33,305 bases of DNA, taken from contig CALWSN010000020.1 of the NCBI GenBank assembly GCA_944384215.1, positions 1-33,305 on the forward strand. Reading direction: 5' to 3'. Both the position numbers and the translations under genes were made by a program. This DNA comes from an uncultured Clostridia bacterium. Lineage in GTDB: Bacteria > Bacillota > Clostridia > Lachnospirales > CAG-274. Positions 1 to 8,619 of this stretch are shown here, piece by piece (positions within the stretch are counted from its first letter, which is position 1; each line of letters starts with the position of its first letter). The notes beneath the pieces were generated by a model, which was given only the letters and a program-made list of their open reading frames with translations, did no database searches and was not told where the DNA came from.

Positions 1-210
1 AAAAGAAAAAAACGTGTTTGTGCTTTTTGTGCTGAAAAAGTAGATTTTGTTGATTACAAAGATACTGCTAAGCTTAAAAAATATATTTCTGAAAGAGGAA
101 AAATATTACCTAGAAGAATAACTGGCAACTGTGCAAAACATCAAAGAGTTTTAACTTTAGCTATTAAAAGAGCTAGACACGTTGCTTTACTTGCATATAC
201 ACAAGATTAA
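1..210 (+). CDS. rpsR: 30S ribosomal protein S18 (3' part)
   Basis: Frame 1 is open from the first base to a TAA at 208-210 and encodes the last 69 residues of ribosomal protein S18, a small-subunit protein that binds 16S rRNA next to S6. Recognisable parts are the CAFC segment near the start, the [17 protein letters not shown] core, and the H-Q-R-x-L-x-x-A-I-K-R-A-R-H basic stretch. Only a short N-terminal part is missing, lying left of the window. In Firmicutes rpsR usually closes an rpsF-ssb-rpsR operon, and here a strong hairpin follows directly, fitting the end of a transcript. The identification is certain. Confidence 0.97.
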   Translation, partial: KRKKRVCAFCAEKVDFVDYKDTAKLKKYISERGKILPRRITGNCAKHQRVLTLAIKRARHVALLAYTQD

Positions 211-217
211 TTTTTTT

Positions 218-253
218 AAAGCTAGCTTATAATATTTTAAGCTAGCTTTTTCT
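218..253 (+). terminator. Intrinsic terminator after rpsR
   Basis: A perfect 12-bp stem (218-229 with 238-249, centred on GCTAGC) with an 8-nt loop is followed by a T-rich tail. It starts 8 nt after the rpsR stop codon. Confidence 0.88.
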
Positions 254-391
254 TAAATATAACAAAGTAAAATAGTATAATTTAATATTATATATAATAA
301 AAAATTAATTTAACATTAATAAAAAGATTTGCTTAGTAAATAATAATTATATGTATAATATATATTTTTATATGCTAAATTTATATAAATA

Positions 392-420
392 TTGAAAAAA
401 TATACAAAATATGTTATAAT
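392..420 (+). promoter_or_regulatory. Sigma-A promoter of comFB-aroK
   Basis: TTGAAA at 392-397 and TATAAT at 415-420 are separated by 17 bp. RNA would start near 427, about 27 nt before the comFB start codon. Confidence 0.8.
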
Positions 421-453
421 ATACTAAATATTATTTATAAAGGAGGTTTTCAT

Positions 454-741
454 ATGAAAATCCAAATGCAAGTTAAAAATTATATGGAAGATTTAGTAGC
501 TAATCAATTAGAAGATATTATGCAAAAAAACAACTGTTCTTGTTTTTGTGAAAGATGTAAAGCAGATATAACTGCTCTCGCTCTTAATCATCTACCTACA
601 AAATATGTAGCAACAGAAAAAGGAGTTTGCTATGCAAAGCTTAGCTCTTATGAAAACCAATCTCTTATAGATATTGTTACAGCTATTACTAATGCTATAA
701 AAGTTGTAGAAGAACACCCAAGACATAATATTGATGAATAA
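454..741 (+). CDS. comFB: ComFB-family (late competence development) protein
   Basis: This 95-aa protein matches the ComFB family: a short helical start, a Cys cluster (C28, C30, C32, C35), then the signature D-I-x-A-L-A-L-N-H-L-P-x-x-Y-V and a C-terminal P-R-H. In Bacillus comFB lies in the comF locus but its role there is unclear. Homologues in cyanobacteria have recently been reported to bind cyclic dinucleotides, so a small signalling role is possible; this is family knowledge, not visible here. No comFA or comFC is adjacent. The gene has a good ribosome site (AGGAGG at 441-446) and its own promoter, and its last 8 nt overlap aroK, so the two are probably co-transcribed and translationally coupled. 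Family assignment is firm, function is not. Confidence 0.88.
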   Translation: MKIQMQVKNYMEDLVANQLEDIMQKNNCSCFCERCKADITALALNHLPTKYVATEKGVCYAKLSSYENQSLIDIVTAITNAIKVVEEHPRHNIDE

Positions 742-1252
742 AAAAAATGTTGTTTTAATAGGGTTTATGGGTTGTGGTAAAACAACTATTGGTAAAGAGC
801 TTGCTAAAAATCTTAATTTTAGCTTTATAGATACAGATTGTATAATACAAAAAGCTGAAAATAAGTCAATAGAAAAAATTTTTGATATATTTGGCGAAGA
901 ATATTTTAGAAAATTAGAAAAGAAAGTTTGTTATAAAGTATCTAATTTTAAAAATTGCGTTATATCTACTGGTGGTGGCATTGTTAAATATGAAGAAAAT
1001 ATTATAAACTTAAAAAAAACAGGTCTTATAATATATCTTAAAGCTACACCAGAAAAAATATACGAAAATTTAAAATATGATAATAAAAGACCTTTATTAA
1101 AAAATAAAGATAAATTTAAAATAATATGTGATTTGCTACAACAAAGAGATTATTTATATGAAAAATATGCAGATATTATATTTAATATAAATGATAAATC
1201 TCCCTTTATATTAGCAAAAGAAATAAAAAATAATATAAAAAGTATATTATAA
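734..1252 (+). CDS. aroK: Shikimate kinase
   Basis: Shikimate kinase phosphorylates shikimate with ATP in the aromatic amino acid pathway. The protein has the Walker A motif GFMGCGKT at residues 10-17, an acidic pair in SFIDTD for Mg2+ and shikimate binding, the F-R-K-L-E helix, the STGGG shikimate loop and the RPLL lid arginine. Length (172 aa) is normal. A TTG lies just before the ATG at 734 in the same frame. I chose the ATG because it gives the usual short start and overlaps the comFB stop. There is no clear ribosome site, so translation probably depends on coupling to comFB. No other aro gene is nearby. No convincing terminator follows before efp. Confidence 0.93.
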   Translation: MNKKNVVLIGFMGCGKTTIGKELAKNLNFSFIDTDCIIQKAENKSIEKIFDIFGEEYFRKLEKKVCYKVSNFKNCVISTGGGIVKYEENIINLKKTGLIIYLKATPEKIYENLKYDNKRPLLKNKDKFKIICDLLQQRDYLYEKYADIIFNINDKSPFILAKEIKNNIKSIL

Positions 1253-1425
1253 TCAATTTTTTTAATATTTTGTATTAAAAACAGGTATTTATAAATATTT
1301 TTTCACTAAATTTAAAAAAAAATCATTTATAAATTTAGTAAAAAAATTATTAAGTCATACATTAATTGTAATAATAAAAATAATTAAATAATAAACATAA
1401 CTTAACTTTAAGGAGGAAATTTTTA

Positions 1426-1986
1426 ATGATTTCAGCTGGTGATTTTAGAAATGGTGTTACGATAGAATATGAAGGAGATATATTTGTTATTTTAGAGTTT
1501 CAACACGTTAAACCTGGTAAAGGTGCTGCTTTTGTTAGAACAAAAATTAAAAACCTTGTTACAGGTGCTGTTGTAGAAAAAACTTTTAGACCTTCAGAAA
1601 AAATGGCTAGAGCACACATTGACAGAAAAGATATGAGCTATTTATATAATGATGGTGAGCTTTATCACTTTATGGATAATGAAAGCTATGAGCAAATTGC
1701 TGTTAATGCATCAGAAGTTGGAGATACTTTAAAATTTGTTAAAGAAAACGAAATAGTAAAAGTTCTTTCTTATAACGGAAATGTTTTTGGTATTGAGCCT
1801 CCTTTATTTGTTGAACTTGAAATTATTGAAACAGAGCCAGGCTTTAAAGGTGATACTGCAACAGGTGCTACAAAACCAGCTGTTGTAGAAACAGGTGTTT
1901 CTGTAAATGTTCCTTTATTCTTAGAGCAAGGTGAAAAAATTAAAATAGATACTCGTACTGGTGAATATTTAGGTAGAGCTAACTAA
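1426..1986 (+). CDS. efp: Elongation factor P
   Basis: EF-P is a tRNA-shaped factor that enters the ribosomal E site and relieves stalling at polyproline stretches. The 186-aa protein shows the three-domain pattern: an N-terminal KOW-like domain, with the [10 protein letters not shown] loop carrying Lys32 at the position that is modified in many bacteria, followed by two OB-fold domains ending in [13 protein letters not shown]. No lysine-modifying enzyme gene (epmA/epmB type) is in the window. The ribosome site AGGAGG at 1411-1416 is strong. The gene stands alone between an AT-rich 173-bp leader and a very long terminator hairpin. Identification is certain. Confidence 0.98.
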   Translation: MISAGDFRNGVTIEYEGDIFVILEFQHVKPGKGAAFVRTKIKNLVTGAVVEKTFRPSEKMARAHIDRKDMSYLYNDGELYHFMDNESYEQIAVNASEVGDTLKFVKENEIVKVLSYNGNVFGIEPPLFVELEIIETEPGFKGDTATGATKPAVVETGVSVNVPLFLEQGEKIKIDTRTGEYLGRAN

Positions 1987-2031
1987 TAATAAAGGCTAAA
2001 GATAAAAAATCTTTAGCCTTTATTATTAGTT
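1981..2031 (+). terminator. Long perfect terminator hairpin after efp
   Basis: A 23-bp perfect stem (1981-2003 with 2009-2031) closes a 5-nt A loop. The left arm begins inside the last efp codons and includes the stop codon. The core GGCTAAAGAT/ATCTTTAGCC followed by TTTATT acts as the terminator. Confidence 0.85.
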
Positions 2032-2035
2032 GTAT

Positions 2036-2064
2036 TTGACAAAATTATTATAAAATGATATAGT
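2036..2064 (+). promoter_or_regulatory. Sigma-A promoter of zupT
   Basis: TTGACA at 2036-2041 and TATAGT at 2059-2064 have a 17-bp spacer. The predicted start near 2071 lies at the edge of the inverted repeat described separately. Confidence 0.82.
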
Positions 2065-2072
2065 TTAATAAA

Positions 2073-2088
2073 GTTAGCTTATACTAAC
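2073..2088. promoter_or_regulatory. Inverted repeat at the zupT transcription start (possible metal-regulator operator)
   Basis: GTTAG (2073-2077) and CTAAC (2084-2088) form a 5-bp inverted repeat with a 6-bp spacer just downstream of the predicted start. TTAG-N6-CTAA resembles the half-sites of DtxR/MntR-type operators, which would suit a metal transporter, but the match is short and it could also be a small RNA hairpin. Confidence 0.3.
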
Positions 2089-2103
2089 GAAAGGAGGATT
2101 GTT

Positions 2104-2889
2104 ATGGAAAAATATTTTTTTGCTTTTTTATTAACATTAATAGCAGGGCTAAGCACTGGTATTGGTAGTATTATATCACTTTTAACAAAAACAACTAATA
2201 AAAAATTTCTATCTATTAGCTTAGGGTTTTCTGCTGGTGTTATGATATATGTATCTATGATAGAGATATTTTTTAAGGCTAAAGATAGCCTTGTTTTACA
2301 ACTAGGAGAAAAAACAGGCTATGCTATAACAACTTTATCTTTCTTTTTAGGTATGTTATTAATAGCTATTATAGATAAACTAATACCTTCTGAAGAAAAT
2401 CCTCACGAAATAAAAAATACATCAGATAAAAATAATAAAAAATTAGCACGTATGGGTATATTTACAGCTTTAGCCATAGCAATACATAACTTTCCTGAAG
2501 GTCTTGCTACTTTTGTTTCTGCATTACAAGATACAAGCGTAGCTATCCCCATAGTTGTAGCAATAGCTATACATAATATACCAGAGGGTATAGCAGTTTC
2601 TGTCCCTATATACTATGCAACGGGATCTAAGAAAAAAGCTTTTATGTATTCTTTTGTATCTGGTTTATCTGAGCCAATTGGTGCAATAGTTGGTTGGTTA
2701 TTATTAATGCCTATAATGAATGATTTAGTTTTTGGTATAATCTTTGCTATGGTTGGCGGCATTATGGTATTTATATCTTTTGATGAACTATTGCCTAGTG
2801 CTAGAGAATATGGAGAACATCATTTGTCTATATATGGTTTAATATCTGGTATGGTTGTTATGGCTGTTAGTTTAGTATTATTTGTATAA
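2104..2889 (+). CDS. zupT: ZIP-family divalent metal transporter (ZupT-like)
   Basis: ZIP transporters import Zn2+, Fe2+ or Mn2+ across the cytoplasmic membrane. The 261-aa protein has about eight hydrophobic segments and the two diagnostic metal-site motifs, HNFPEG at residues 128-133 and HNIPEG at 157-162, in paired membrane helices. A hydrophilic loop rich in Asn/Lys (around 97-116) separates helices three and four. Spacing matches bacterial ZupT. It has its own TTGACA promoter and a strong ribosome site (AAGGAGG at 2091-2097). The GNAT gene follows 14 bp later and is probably co-transcribed. The exact metal cannot be told from sequence. Confidence 0.93.
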   Translation: MEKYFFAFLLTLIAGLSTGIGSIISLLTKTTNKKFLSISLGFSAGVMIYVSMIEIFFKAKDSLVLQLGEKTGYAITTLSFFLGMLLIAIIDKLIPSEENPHEIKNTSDKNNKKLARMGIFTALAIAIHNFPEGLATFVSALQDTSVAIPIVVAIAIHNIPEGIAVSVPIYYATGSKKKAFMYSFVSGLSEPIGAIVGWLLLMPIMNDLVFGIIFAMVGGIMVFISFDELLPSAREYGEHHLSIYGLISGMVVMAVSLVLFV

Positions 2890-2903
2890 ATAAGGCTAAT
2901 ATA

Positions 2904-3395
2904 ATGTTTTATATAGATGTTTATAAAGTTAAAAAATTAAAAGAAAGTGATATAGAGTGTATATATAATCTTTGTAAAGATAATAAAACATACTATAAAT
3001 ATTATAAACAACAGCCTACATTTGAAAATATAAAAGAAATATTTAATGCTCTGCCTAACAATGTAACTATAAAAGATAAATTTTTTGTAGGTTTTTATAA
3101 AGATGAAAAACTCATTGCTATTTTAGATTTAATAATAAATTTTCCTAAAGATAATAATGCTTATATAGGGTTATTTATGATAGATAAAAGTATGCAAAAT
3201 AAAGGTATAGGTAGCCAAATAATAGAAAAGGTGTTTGATTTATTAAAATTACAAGGGATTAATTATATAGAGCTAGCATATATAAAAGAAAATATAGAGG
3301 CTAAAAATTTTTGGTTAGAAAATAAATTTTTATATAAAAATAAAATAACAAAATTAGATAACTTAACTGTTGTATCTATGTATAGAGAAATATAA
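2904..3395 (+). CDS. GNAT-family N-acetyltransferase
   Basis: A 163-aa protein with the GNAT fold. The acetyl-CoA pyrophosphate loop Q-N-K-G-I-G-S lies around residues 98-104, after a central strand segment GLFMIDKSM. The C-terminal region A-x-N-F-W-L-E-N-K-F is typical of this family. The substrate cannot be deduced; such enzymes acetylate small amines, antibiotics or protein N-termini. It is 14 bp after zupT with only a weak AAGG ribosome site, so it probably depends on the zupT transcript. A terminator overlaps its end. The codon use is the same AT-rich style as its neighbours. Confidence 0.82.
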   Translation: MFYIDVYKVKKLKESDIECIYNLCKDNKTYYKYYKQQPTFENIKEIFNALPNNVTIKDKFFVGFYKDEKLIAILDLIINFPKDNNAYIGLFMIDKSMQNKGIGSQIIEKVFDLLKLQGINYIELAYIKENIEAKNFWLENKFLYKNKITKLDNLTVVSMYREI

Positions 3396-3422
3396 AAGAG
3401 TAGCTTTTGCTACTCTTTTATA
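3391..3422. terminator. Bidirectional terminator between the GNAT gene and the stalk-domain gene
   Basis: A 14-bp stem (3391-3404 with 3409-3422) with a TTTT loop lies between two convergent genes. A/T runs on both sides of the GAGTAGC/GCTACTC core allow it to work on both strands. Confidence 0.8.
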
Positions 3423-3433
3423 TTTTAGTATTA

Positions 3434-4804
3434 TTACCAATATTTAATGTTTGAATAATTATCGTAAATAAAATATCTATAAAAATTAAATATACCATTA
3501 GGAGTTTCTAATTTAGCTTTAAATACATAATATCTTCCTAAAATAGTAGGTTCAGAAAAACTACTAACTATAAAAGTGGTTATATCTTCAAATTTAAGAT
3601 TATTAATTTCTTCTTTTAAAGGTTTTATAGGAGCATAATTTATATTTAAAGATTTATCTTCTAAATTAACTATGTTGATATTATATTTTAAAGGTTTATT
3701 ATCTACTGTGTTAGAAGTTTCTCCTTCATTTACCTTTGCATTATAAACATTAAAATTTAAATATTTATCAAAAAACTCACTAGGTAAATAAGTTATACCT
3801 TCTATGTTTTTTATATGAAATTTTTCACCTTTAGAAGTTTTTCCATCTTTTAAATCAATAGTGATATTATCAATAGTTATACTATTATTTTTATTATTAT
3901 AAGCTATTTCTTTATTTATATAATTGCAAATAGTTCTAAGTGGTAAATAAATTTTATCATTTTCTATAATTACATTAGCTTTAGGTATAATATTTCCATT
4001 TATCATTAAAAGATGTATATTATCTTTAAAGTAATCATATAAACCATTATTATATATAATATGATTAGCATCTACTGAGCCATATTTATTTTGTATTTCA
4101 TAAGGCCTTACGTTAAATATATATGTTGGATTAGCAGGGATATTATTATAATTATTTAATGATTTTTCAATATCATCAATATTTTTTAAACTAATAGTAT
4201 TTAAAGTTTGTTTAAATCTTAAACTATTTAAAAATTCATTTTTAGATACTTGCTTGTTATTATAATAATATTTATCGCTATTAAGGTTTAATTGTCTTAG
4301 TGTAAAATCTTCAAAAAACTTTGTTTCTGTTTTTCCTATTAAAGTAGATGTTATTTTATTATTATCATAGTTTAATTTATAATAAGACATATTATAGTTT
4401 ACATCAAAGTCTTGTAAACCATAATATAAATTTTTGTTATTACTTGTTGTAAAAAATACAATAGTATTTAACATAGCGTGGTCTCTAAATATATATTTTG
4501 TTTTATTTTTTATAGTGTGTATTTTTTCTAATTCATTATTTTTTATAGTATAAATATCACATATAGTATTATATTCACTATTTTTTTCATTACCTAAAGC
4601 TTCAAATCTTTGTAAAATCATTTCAGGTATATTATCATTGTTTAAGTCATAAAATAAAGCTTTTTCTGGATATTGTTTATCTATATTATAATTTTTTAAA
4701 TAATCTATATATACATTTTTGTAGTTAGAAGATTGGGCATTAACAGTATATATAGTTGAAAATGATAAAATTATAATAAGTATTATATTTTTAAAAATTT
4801 TCAT
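3434..4804 (-). CDS. Secreted stalk-domain protein (copper amine oxidase N-terminal-like domain)
   Basis: The 456-aa protein starts with a signal peptide (MKIFK, a hydrophobic core, and a likely cleavage after VNAQ near residue 24). The N-terminal half contains a D-L-N-N-D-N-I-P-E segment around residue 53, which resembles calcium-binding or repeat-type loops of extracellular proteins. Residues about 275-355 carry a stalk domain of the copper amine oxidase N-terminal-like family: NDKIYLPLRTICNYI, then NNSITIDN and TYLPSEFFDKYL. Such domains are common in clostridial surface proteins and are not oxidases. The C-terminal 100 residues are unknown. The gene begins 27 bp after serS on the same strand with no terminator between, so it probably shares the serS T-box. 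Function unknown. Confidence 0.78.
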   Translation of the reverse strand: MKIFKNIILIIILSFSTIYTVNAQSSNYKNVYIDYLKNYNIDKQYPEKALFYDLNNDNIPEMILQRFEALGNEKNSEYNTICDIYTIKNNELEKIHTIKNKTKYIFRDHAMLNTIVFFTTSNNKNLYYGLQDFDVNYNMSYYKLNYDNNKITSTLIGKTETKFFEDFTLRQLNLNSDKYYYNNKQVSKNEFLNSLRFKQTLNTISLKNIDDIEKSLNNYNNIPANPTYIFNVRPYEIQNKYGSVDANHIIYNNGLYDYFKDNIHLLMINGNIIPKANVIIENDKIYLPLRTICNYINKEIAYNNKNNSITIDNITIDLKDGKTSKGEKFHIKNIEGITYLPSEFFDKYLNFNVYNAKVNEGETSNTVDNKPLKYNINIVNLEDKSLNINYAPIKPLKEEINNLKFEDITTFIVSSFSEPTILGRYYVFKAKLETPNGIFNFYRYFIYDNYSNIKYW

Positions 4805-4831
4805 AAAACTGCCCCCTAATTAATATAGATT

Positions 4832-6139
<1,308 letters not shown>

Positions 6140-6204
6140 TTATTATATCTAGTTTTACACTTTTTAATATAAATTTTTGTAATTATATACTACTAAAATA
6201 GTAA

Positions 6205-6448
6205 AAAATACAAAAAGACCCGTCCCTAAAAAAAGGGACGAGCCAAAACCCGCGTTGCCACCCAAATTGCTATAAAGCCTCTCATAAAAGCTGTAAAGGG
6301 CTTACCCTTATGGCTTAATCACCATAAGCTTTGAAAGTGGAACTCTATAATAAAATGTTAATTTACACCAACCATTAACTCTCTAAAAATTTATACATAG
6401 ATTAGCTTTCATTCATATACAAAAGTATAAACGCTGATATATTAATTT
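6205..6448 (-). promoter_or_regulatory. Serine-type T-box riboswitch leader of serS
   Basis: Read on the minus strand, the leader holds the parts of a T-box. The Stem I base GAAAG pairs with CTTTC. The distal AGAGAG and GGTTGGTG elements lie around 6366-6381. A likely specifier codon TCC (Ser) is at 6339-6341, and the conserved T-box sequence TGGGTGGCAACGCGGGT is at 6248-6264. An intrinsic terminator follows (stem 6236-6245 with 6219-6228 approximately, then TTTTTGTATTTTTT). Uncharged tRNA-Ser should bind the specifier and the T-box bulge and stabilise the antiterminator. The assignment as a T-box is firm; the exact specifier position is inferred. Confidence 0.93.
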
Positions 6449-6454
6449 TAATTT

Positions 6455-6483
6455 ATTATAACAAAAAAATATATATATTTCAA
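6455..6483 (-). promoter_or_regulatory. Sigma-A promoter of the serS T-box transcript
   Basis: On the minus strand TTGAAA (6483-6478) and TATAAT (6460-6455) are 17 bp apart. The start would be near 6448, just ahead of T-box Stem I. Confidence 0.83.
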
Positions 6484-6500
6484 TATATATTATAATTTTT

Positions 6501-6557
6501 TTATAAAATAATGTATATAAATCTAATAATTGTTAATAATAATATTGTACCACTCAT
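6501..6557 (-). CDS. Possible 18-aa hydrophobic peptide frame in the serS upstream gap
   Basis: A minus-strand ATG at 6557 follows AGGGGG, a G run that is unusual in this AT-rich gap. It opens an 18-codon frame starting MSGTILLLTIIRF that is almost wholly hydrophobic. The spacing from the G run to the ATG is only 2-3 nt, and there is no promoter between it and the terminator of the upstream gene. A 6-bp hairpin (6551-6556 with 6572-6577) overlaps the start. It is most likely chance. Confidence 0.12.
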   Translation of the reverse strand: MSGTILLLTIIRFIYIIL

Positions 6558-6582
6558 TTCCCCCTAATTTTTGAGTGAAATA

Positions 6583-6632
6583 TATAAAAATATAGCCTAT
6601 ATTATATAATTAATACAGGCTATATTTTTATA
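6583..6632 (-). terminator. Terminator of the C5-epimerase-like gene
   Basis: A 16-bp perfect stem (6583-6598 with 6617-6632, core ATAGCCT/AGGCTAT) lies directly after the stop codon at 6637. On the minus strand its 3' arm is followed by an A/T-rich tail. Confidence 0.82.
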
Positions 6633-6636
6633 AATA

Positions 6637-8223
6637 TTAATTTAAAAATGGTAAATCTTGTCCTTCAACAACTTCTACCATATATCCAGTAACATTGTTT
6701 TTATCCATCCATAATTTTTTAGAAGCCATTAAAAATTCTATTGTATCGTTAGATTTATTAAATAGCTTTTTAAGTAAAACTTTTGTTTGAAAAAGGTCGT
6801 TGTATGTTAAATAAGGATAGTCTATCATAGGGTTAGTATTTTTAGTATAATAAAGAGCATATTTTAAATTGTTATCAGGTAAAACCCATTGATTTCTAGT
6901 ATCTTCTATACCTTTTAACATTTTATCAGCAGTTTCTAAATATCTTTGTTCACCTGTTATATTATAAATTTCATATAAAAAGTTCATTTCTGCTAATTGA
7001 TGGTTTAAAGAAACGTGAGTTTTTTCGTGAAGTCCTTTATGATAACCATAGTCTGCAACTAATATACCACCATTTTGAGTAGGGTAGCTATCAGTTTGAG
7101 CAAATGTTAAGAAAAACTCAGCATATCTAACAGCAGATGCTAAAAACTCTTTATTATTATAGTTTTGATAAGCATATAATAAGCTTGTAGCAAAGTCTGT
7201 ATTAAATCTTGTGTCATAAAAACCAGCACCTATTTTAAAATCTGTGTATAACCAATCAGATTGAGGGCCTGTCTCCCAATAGCCAAGGTTATTTTGATTT
7301 TTCATACAAGTTTCTGTCATAACATAACCAAGGTTTTTAGAAAGAGGGTTCATTGCATATTTTGCAAAAGAAGCACCAGTATAGTTTGAAGGGTGTTTAT
7401 ATAACACGTCTTTTCCACCTGGTTTATAGTTAGAAGGTGTTTGAAAATAATATCCGTCATAGCTCCAACGTCTAGTTTCTGAAAGGTCGTGAGGCAAAAG
7501 TTCGTTAAAGCTTTTCATAGTAGACCAATCTACAAGACGCTTGCTAGATTCCATATACCAATATTCACCTATAAGGTTTACATCTTGAGGGAAAGACATT
7601 TGAAGGTCAAAATAACCGTCTTTTTTTACAACTTTAACCATTTCTTCTTTATCTCTAGCAATAGTTAAAGTATTGTTTGTATAAATATTTTTATAAACAC
7701 CAGGAACACTAACTATATAGCTATGAGTGTCTGTATCTATAAATAAAGTTGTATGTTTTAAATTTGCCATATTAGAAGTATTAACCCATTCTTTTTTTAC
7801 AGGGTCTACATATCTAACAGTGATAGTGTTACCTTTTATAGGGATAGATACATTATATCTATCAGGCTTAGTTTCTTTAAAAGATATTCTGTTCATATAA
7901 TAAGTATCGTTGTTTTCAAATACGGTTTTAGTTGTTTTAGTAGAAATGTTTAAAAATTCGTTAGTTGTTTCAGTTGTGATAGGCGTAAAATCTGTTGGTG
8001 TATAAACAGGAGCATCTTTTATTATATTGTATATTTTTAAGTCTTCACCAGTTAAAGGATTACCATTTTCATCTTTAGGTATATCGTTTATAATTTCTGT
8101 TTGTTTGTTTGTATTATTAGCCGTATTAGGCGTATTATTAGCATAAACATTTGTATTAGTATAGACAGTAGTTGTCATTACAGATAAGGCTAGAGCAATT
8201 ATCTGTTTAGTATTTTTTTTCAA
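6637..8223 (-). CDS. Secreted protein resembling the D-glucuronyl C5-epimerase C-terminal domain
   Basis: A 528-aa secreted protein. The signal peptide is MKKNTKQIIALALSVMTTTV, with a likely cleavage after VYA near residue 28. A Thr/Asn-rich linker follows, then a beta-rich region (about 90-270) and an alpha-helical C-terminal half. The latter contains W-x-x-x-D-F-K-I-G-A-G-F-Y, F-A-T-S-L-L-Y-A-Y-Q-N-Y, V-S-L-N-H-Q-L-A-E-M-N-F-L-Y-E-I-Y and D-Y-P-Y-L-T-Y-N-D-L-F segments. This order resembles the (alpha/alpha) toroid of glucuronyl C5-epimerases, so it may bind or modify a polysaccharide; activity is inferred and unproven. The longest frame begins with a GTG at 8232, but that codon overlaps the ribosome site AAGGGG (8237-8232). 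The TTG at 8223 has correct spacing (8 nt) and gives a clean signal peptide. It has its own promoter and terminator. Confidence 0.68.
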   Translation of the reverse strand: MKKNTKQIIALALSVMTTTVYTNTNVYANNTPNTANNTNKQTEIINDIPKDENGNPLTGEDLKIYNIIKDAPVYTPTDFTPITTETTNEFLNISTKTTKTVFENNDTYYMNRISFKETKPDRYNVSIPIKGNTITVRYVDPVKKEWVNTSNMANLKHTTLFIDTDTHSYIVSVPGVYKNIYTNNTLTIARDKEEMVKVVKKDGYFDLQMSFPQDVNLIGEYWYMESSKRLVDWSTMKSFNELLPHDLSETRRWSYDGYYFQTPSNYKPGGKDVLYKHPSNYTGASFAKYAMNPLSKNLGYVMTETCMKNQNNLGYWETGPQSDWLYTDFKIGAGFYDTRFNTDFATSLLYAYQNYNNKEFLASAVRYAEFFLTFAQTDSYPTQNGGILVADYGYHKGLHEKTHVSLNHQLAEMNFLYEIYNITGEQRYLETADKMLKGIEDTRNQWVLPDNNLKYALYYTKNTNPMIDYPYLTYNDLFQTKVLLKKLFNKSNDTIEFLMASKKLWMDKNNVTGYMVEVVEGQDLPFLN

Positions 8224-8262
8224 AATTAACACCCCTTAATATTTTTTGTTAGTCTACAAGAT

Positions 8263-8290
8263 ATTATACCATTAATTTTGATATTTTCAA
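8263..8290 (-). promoter_or_regulatory. Promoter of the C5-epimerase-like gene
   Basis: On the minus strand TTGAAA (8290-8285) and TATAAT (8268-8263) have a 16-bp spacer, and TGG just before the -10 gives an extended -10. The remaining gap up to 8510 is AT-rich and shows nothing else convincing. Confidence 0.75.
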
Positions 8291-8512
8291 TTTTTTTTAA
8301 TATTTTTTAATTTAATTGTAATATAAATACATATTTTGAATAATTTATATATTTAAATTATTGTTTTGGATAAAATTTTAAGTGAATAGCCATATATTTT
8401 TTAAGTGTTTGCAACAATATGTTAGTGCTATTATTGTTTATTAAATATAACTAAAAAAATAGTTAAAAAATTATTAAAAATATAGATTTTTTACTTTAAA
8501 TATTAAAAGTAA

Positions 8513-8541
8513 TTGCTTAAAAAAGACTTTCTATTTATAAT
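8513..8541 (+). promoter_or_regulatory. Promoter of the YitT-family gene
   Basis: TTGCTT (8513-8518) and TATAAT (8536-8541) have a 17-bp spacer. RNA would begin near 8548, immediately before a strong hairpin. Confidence 0.65.
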
Positions 8542-8550
8542 AAACCTAAG

Positions 8551-8588
8551 TTAAAAAATGCCTCTTTTAAAAAAGAGGTATTTTTTAA
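8551..8588 (+). terminator. Terminator-like hairpin in the YitT leader (possible attenuator)
   Basis: An inverted repeat of 18 bp with one G-T pair (8551-8568 with 8571-8588) has a CCTCTTTT/AAAAGAGG core and a T run at 8581-8586, the layout of an intrinsic terminator. It lies between the predicted promoter and the gene at 8620. It could attenuate that gene or stop antisense transcription. Confidence 0.6.
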
Positions 8589-8619
8589 AAGGAATAATAG
8601 ATAGAGGAGTAATAATATT

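Noticed and set aside
1295..1347. Hairpin between aroK and efp as an aroK terminator
   Set aside because: The ACTAAATTTA stem is followed by A rather than T on the plus strand, so it does not look like a terminator; it may be a leader hairpin or chance.
8413..8438. Weak inverted repeat AACAATA/TATTGTT in the gap before the YitT gene
   Set aside because: Seven A/T-rich pairs with a long loop are expected by chance in this composition.
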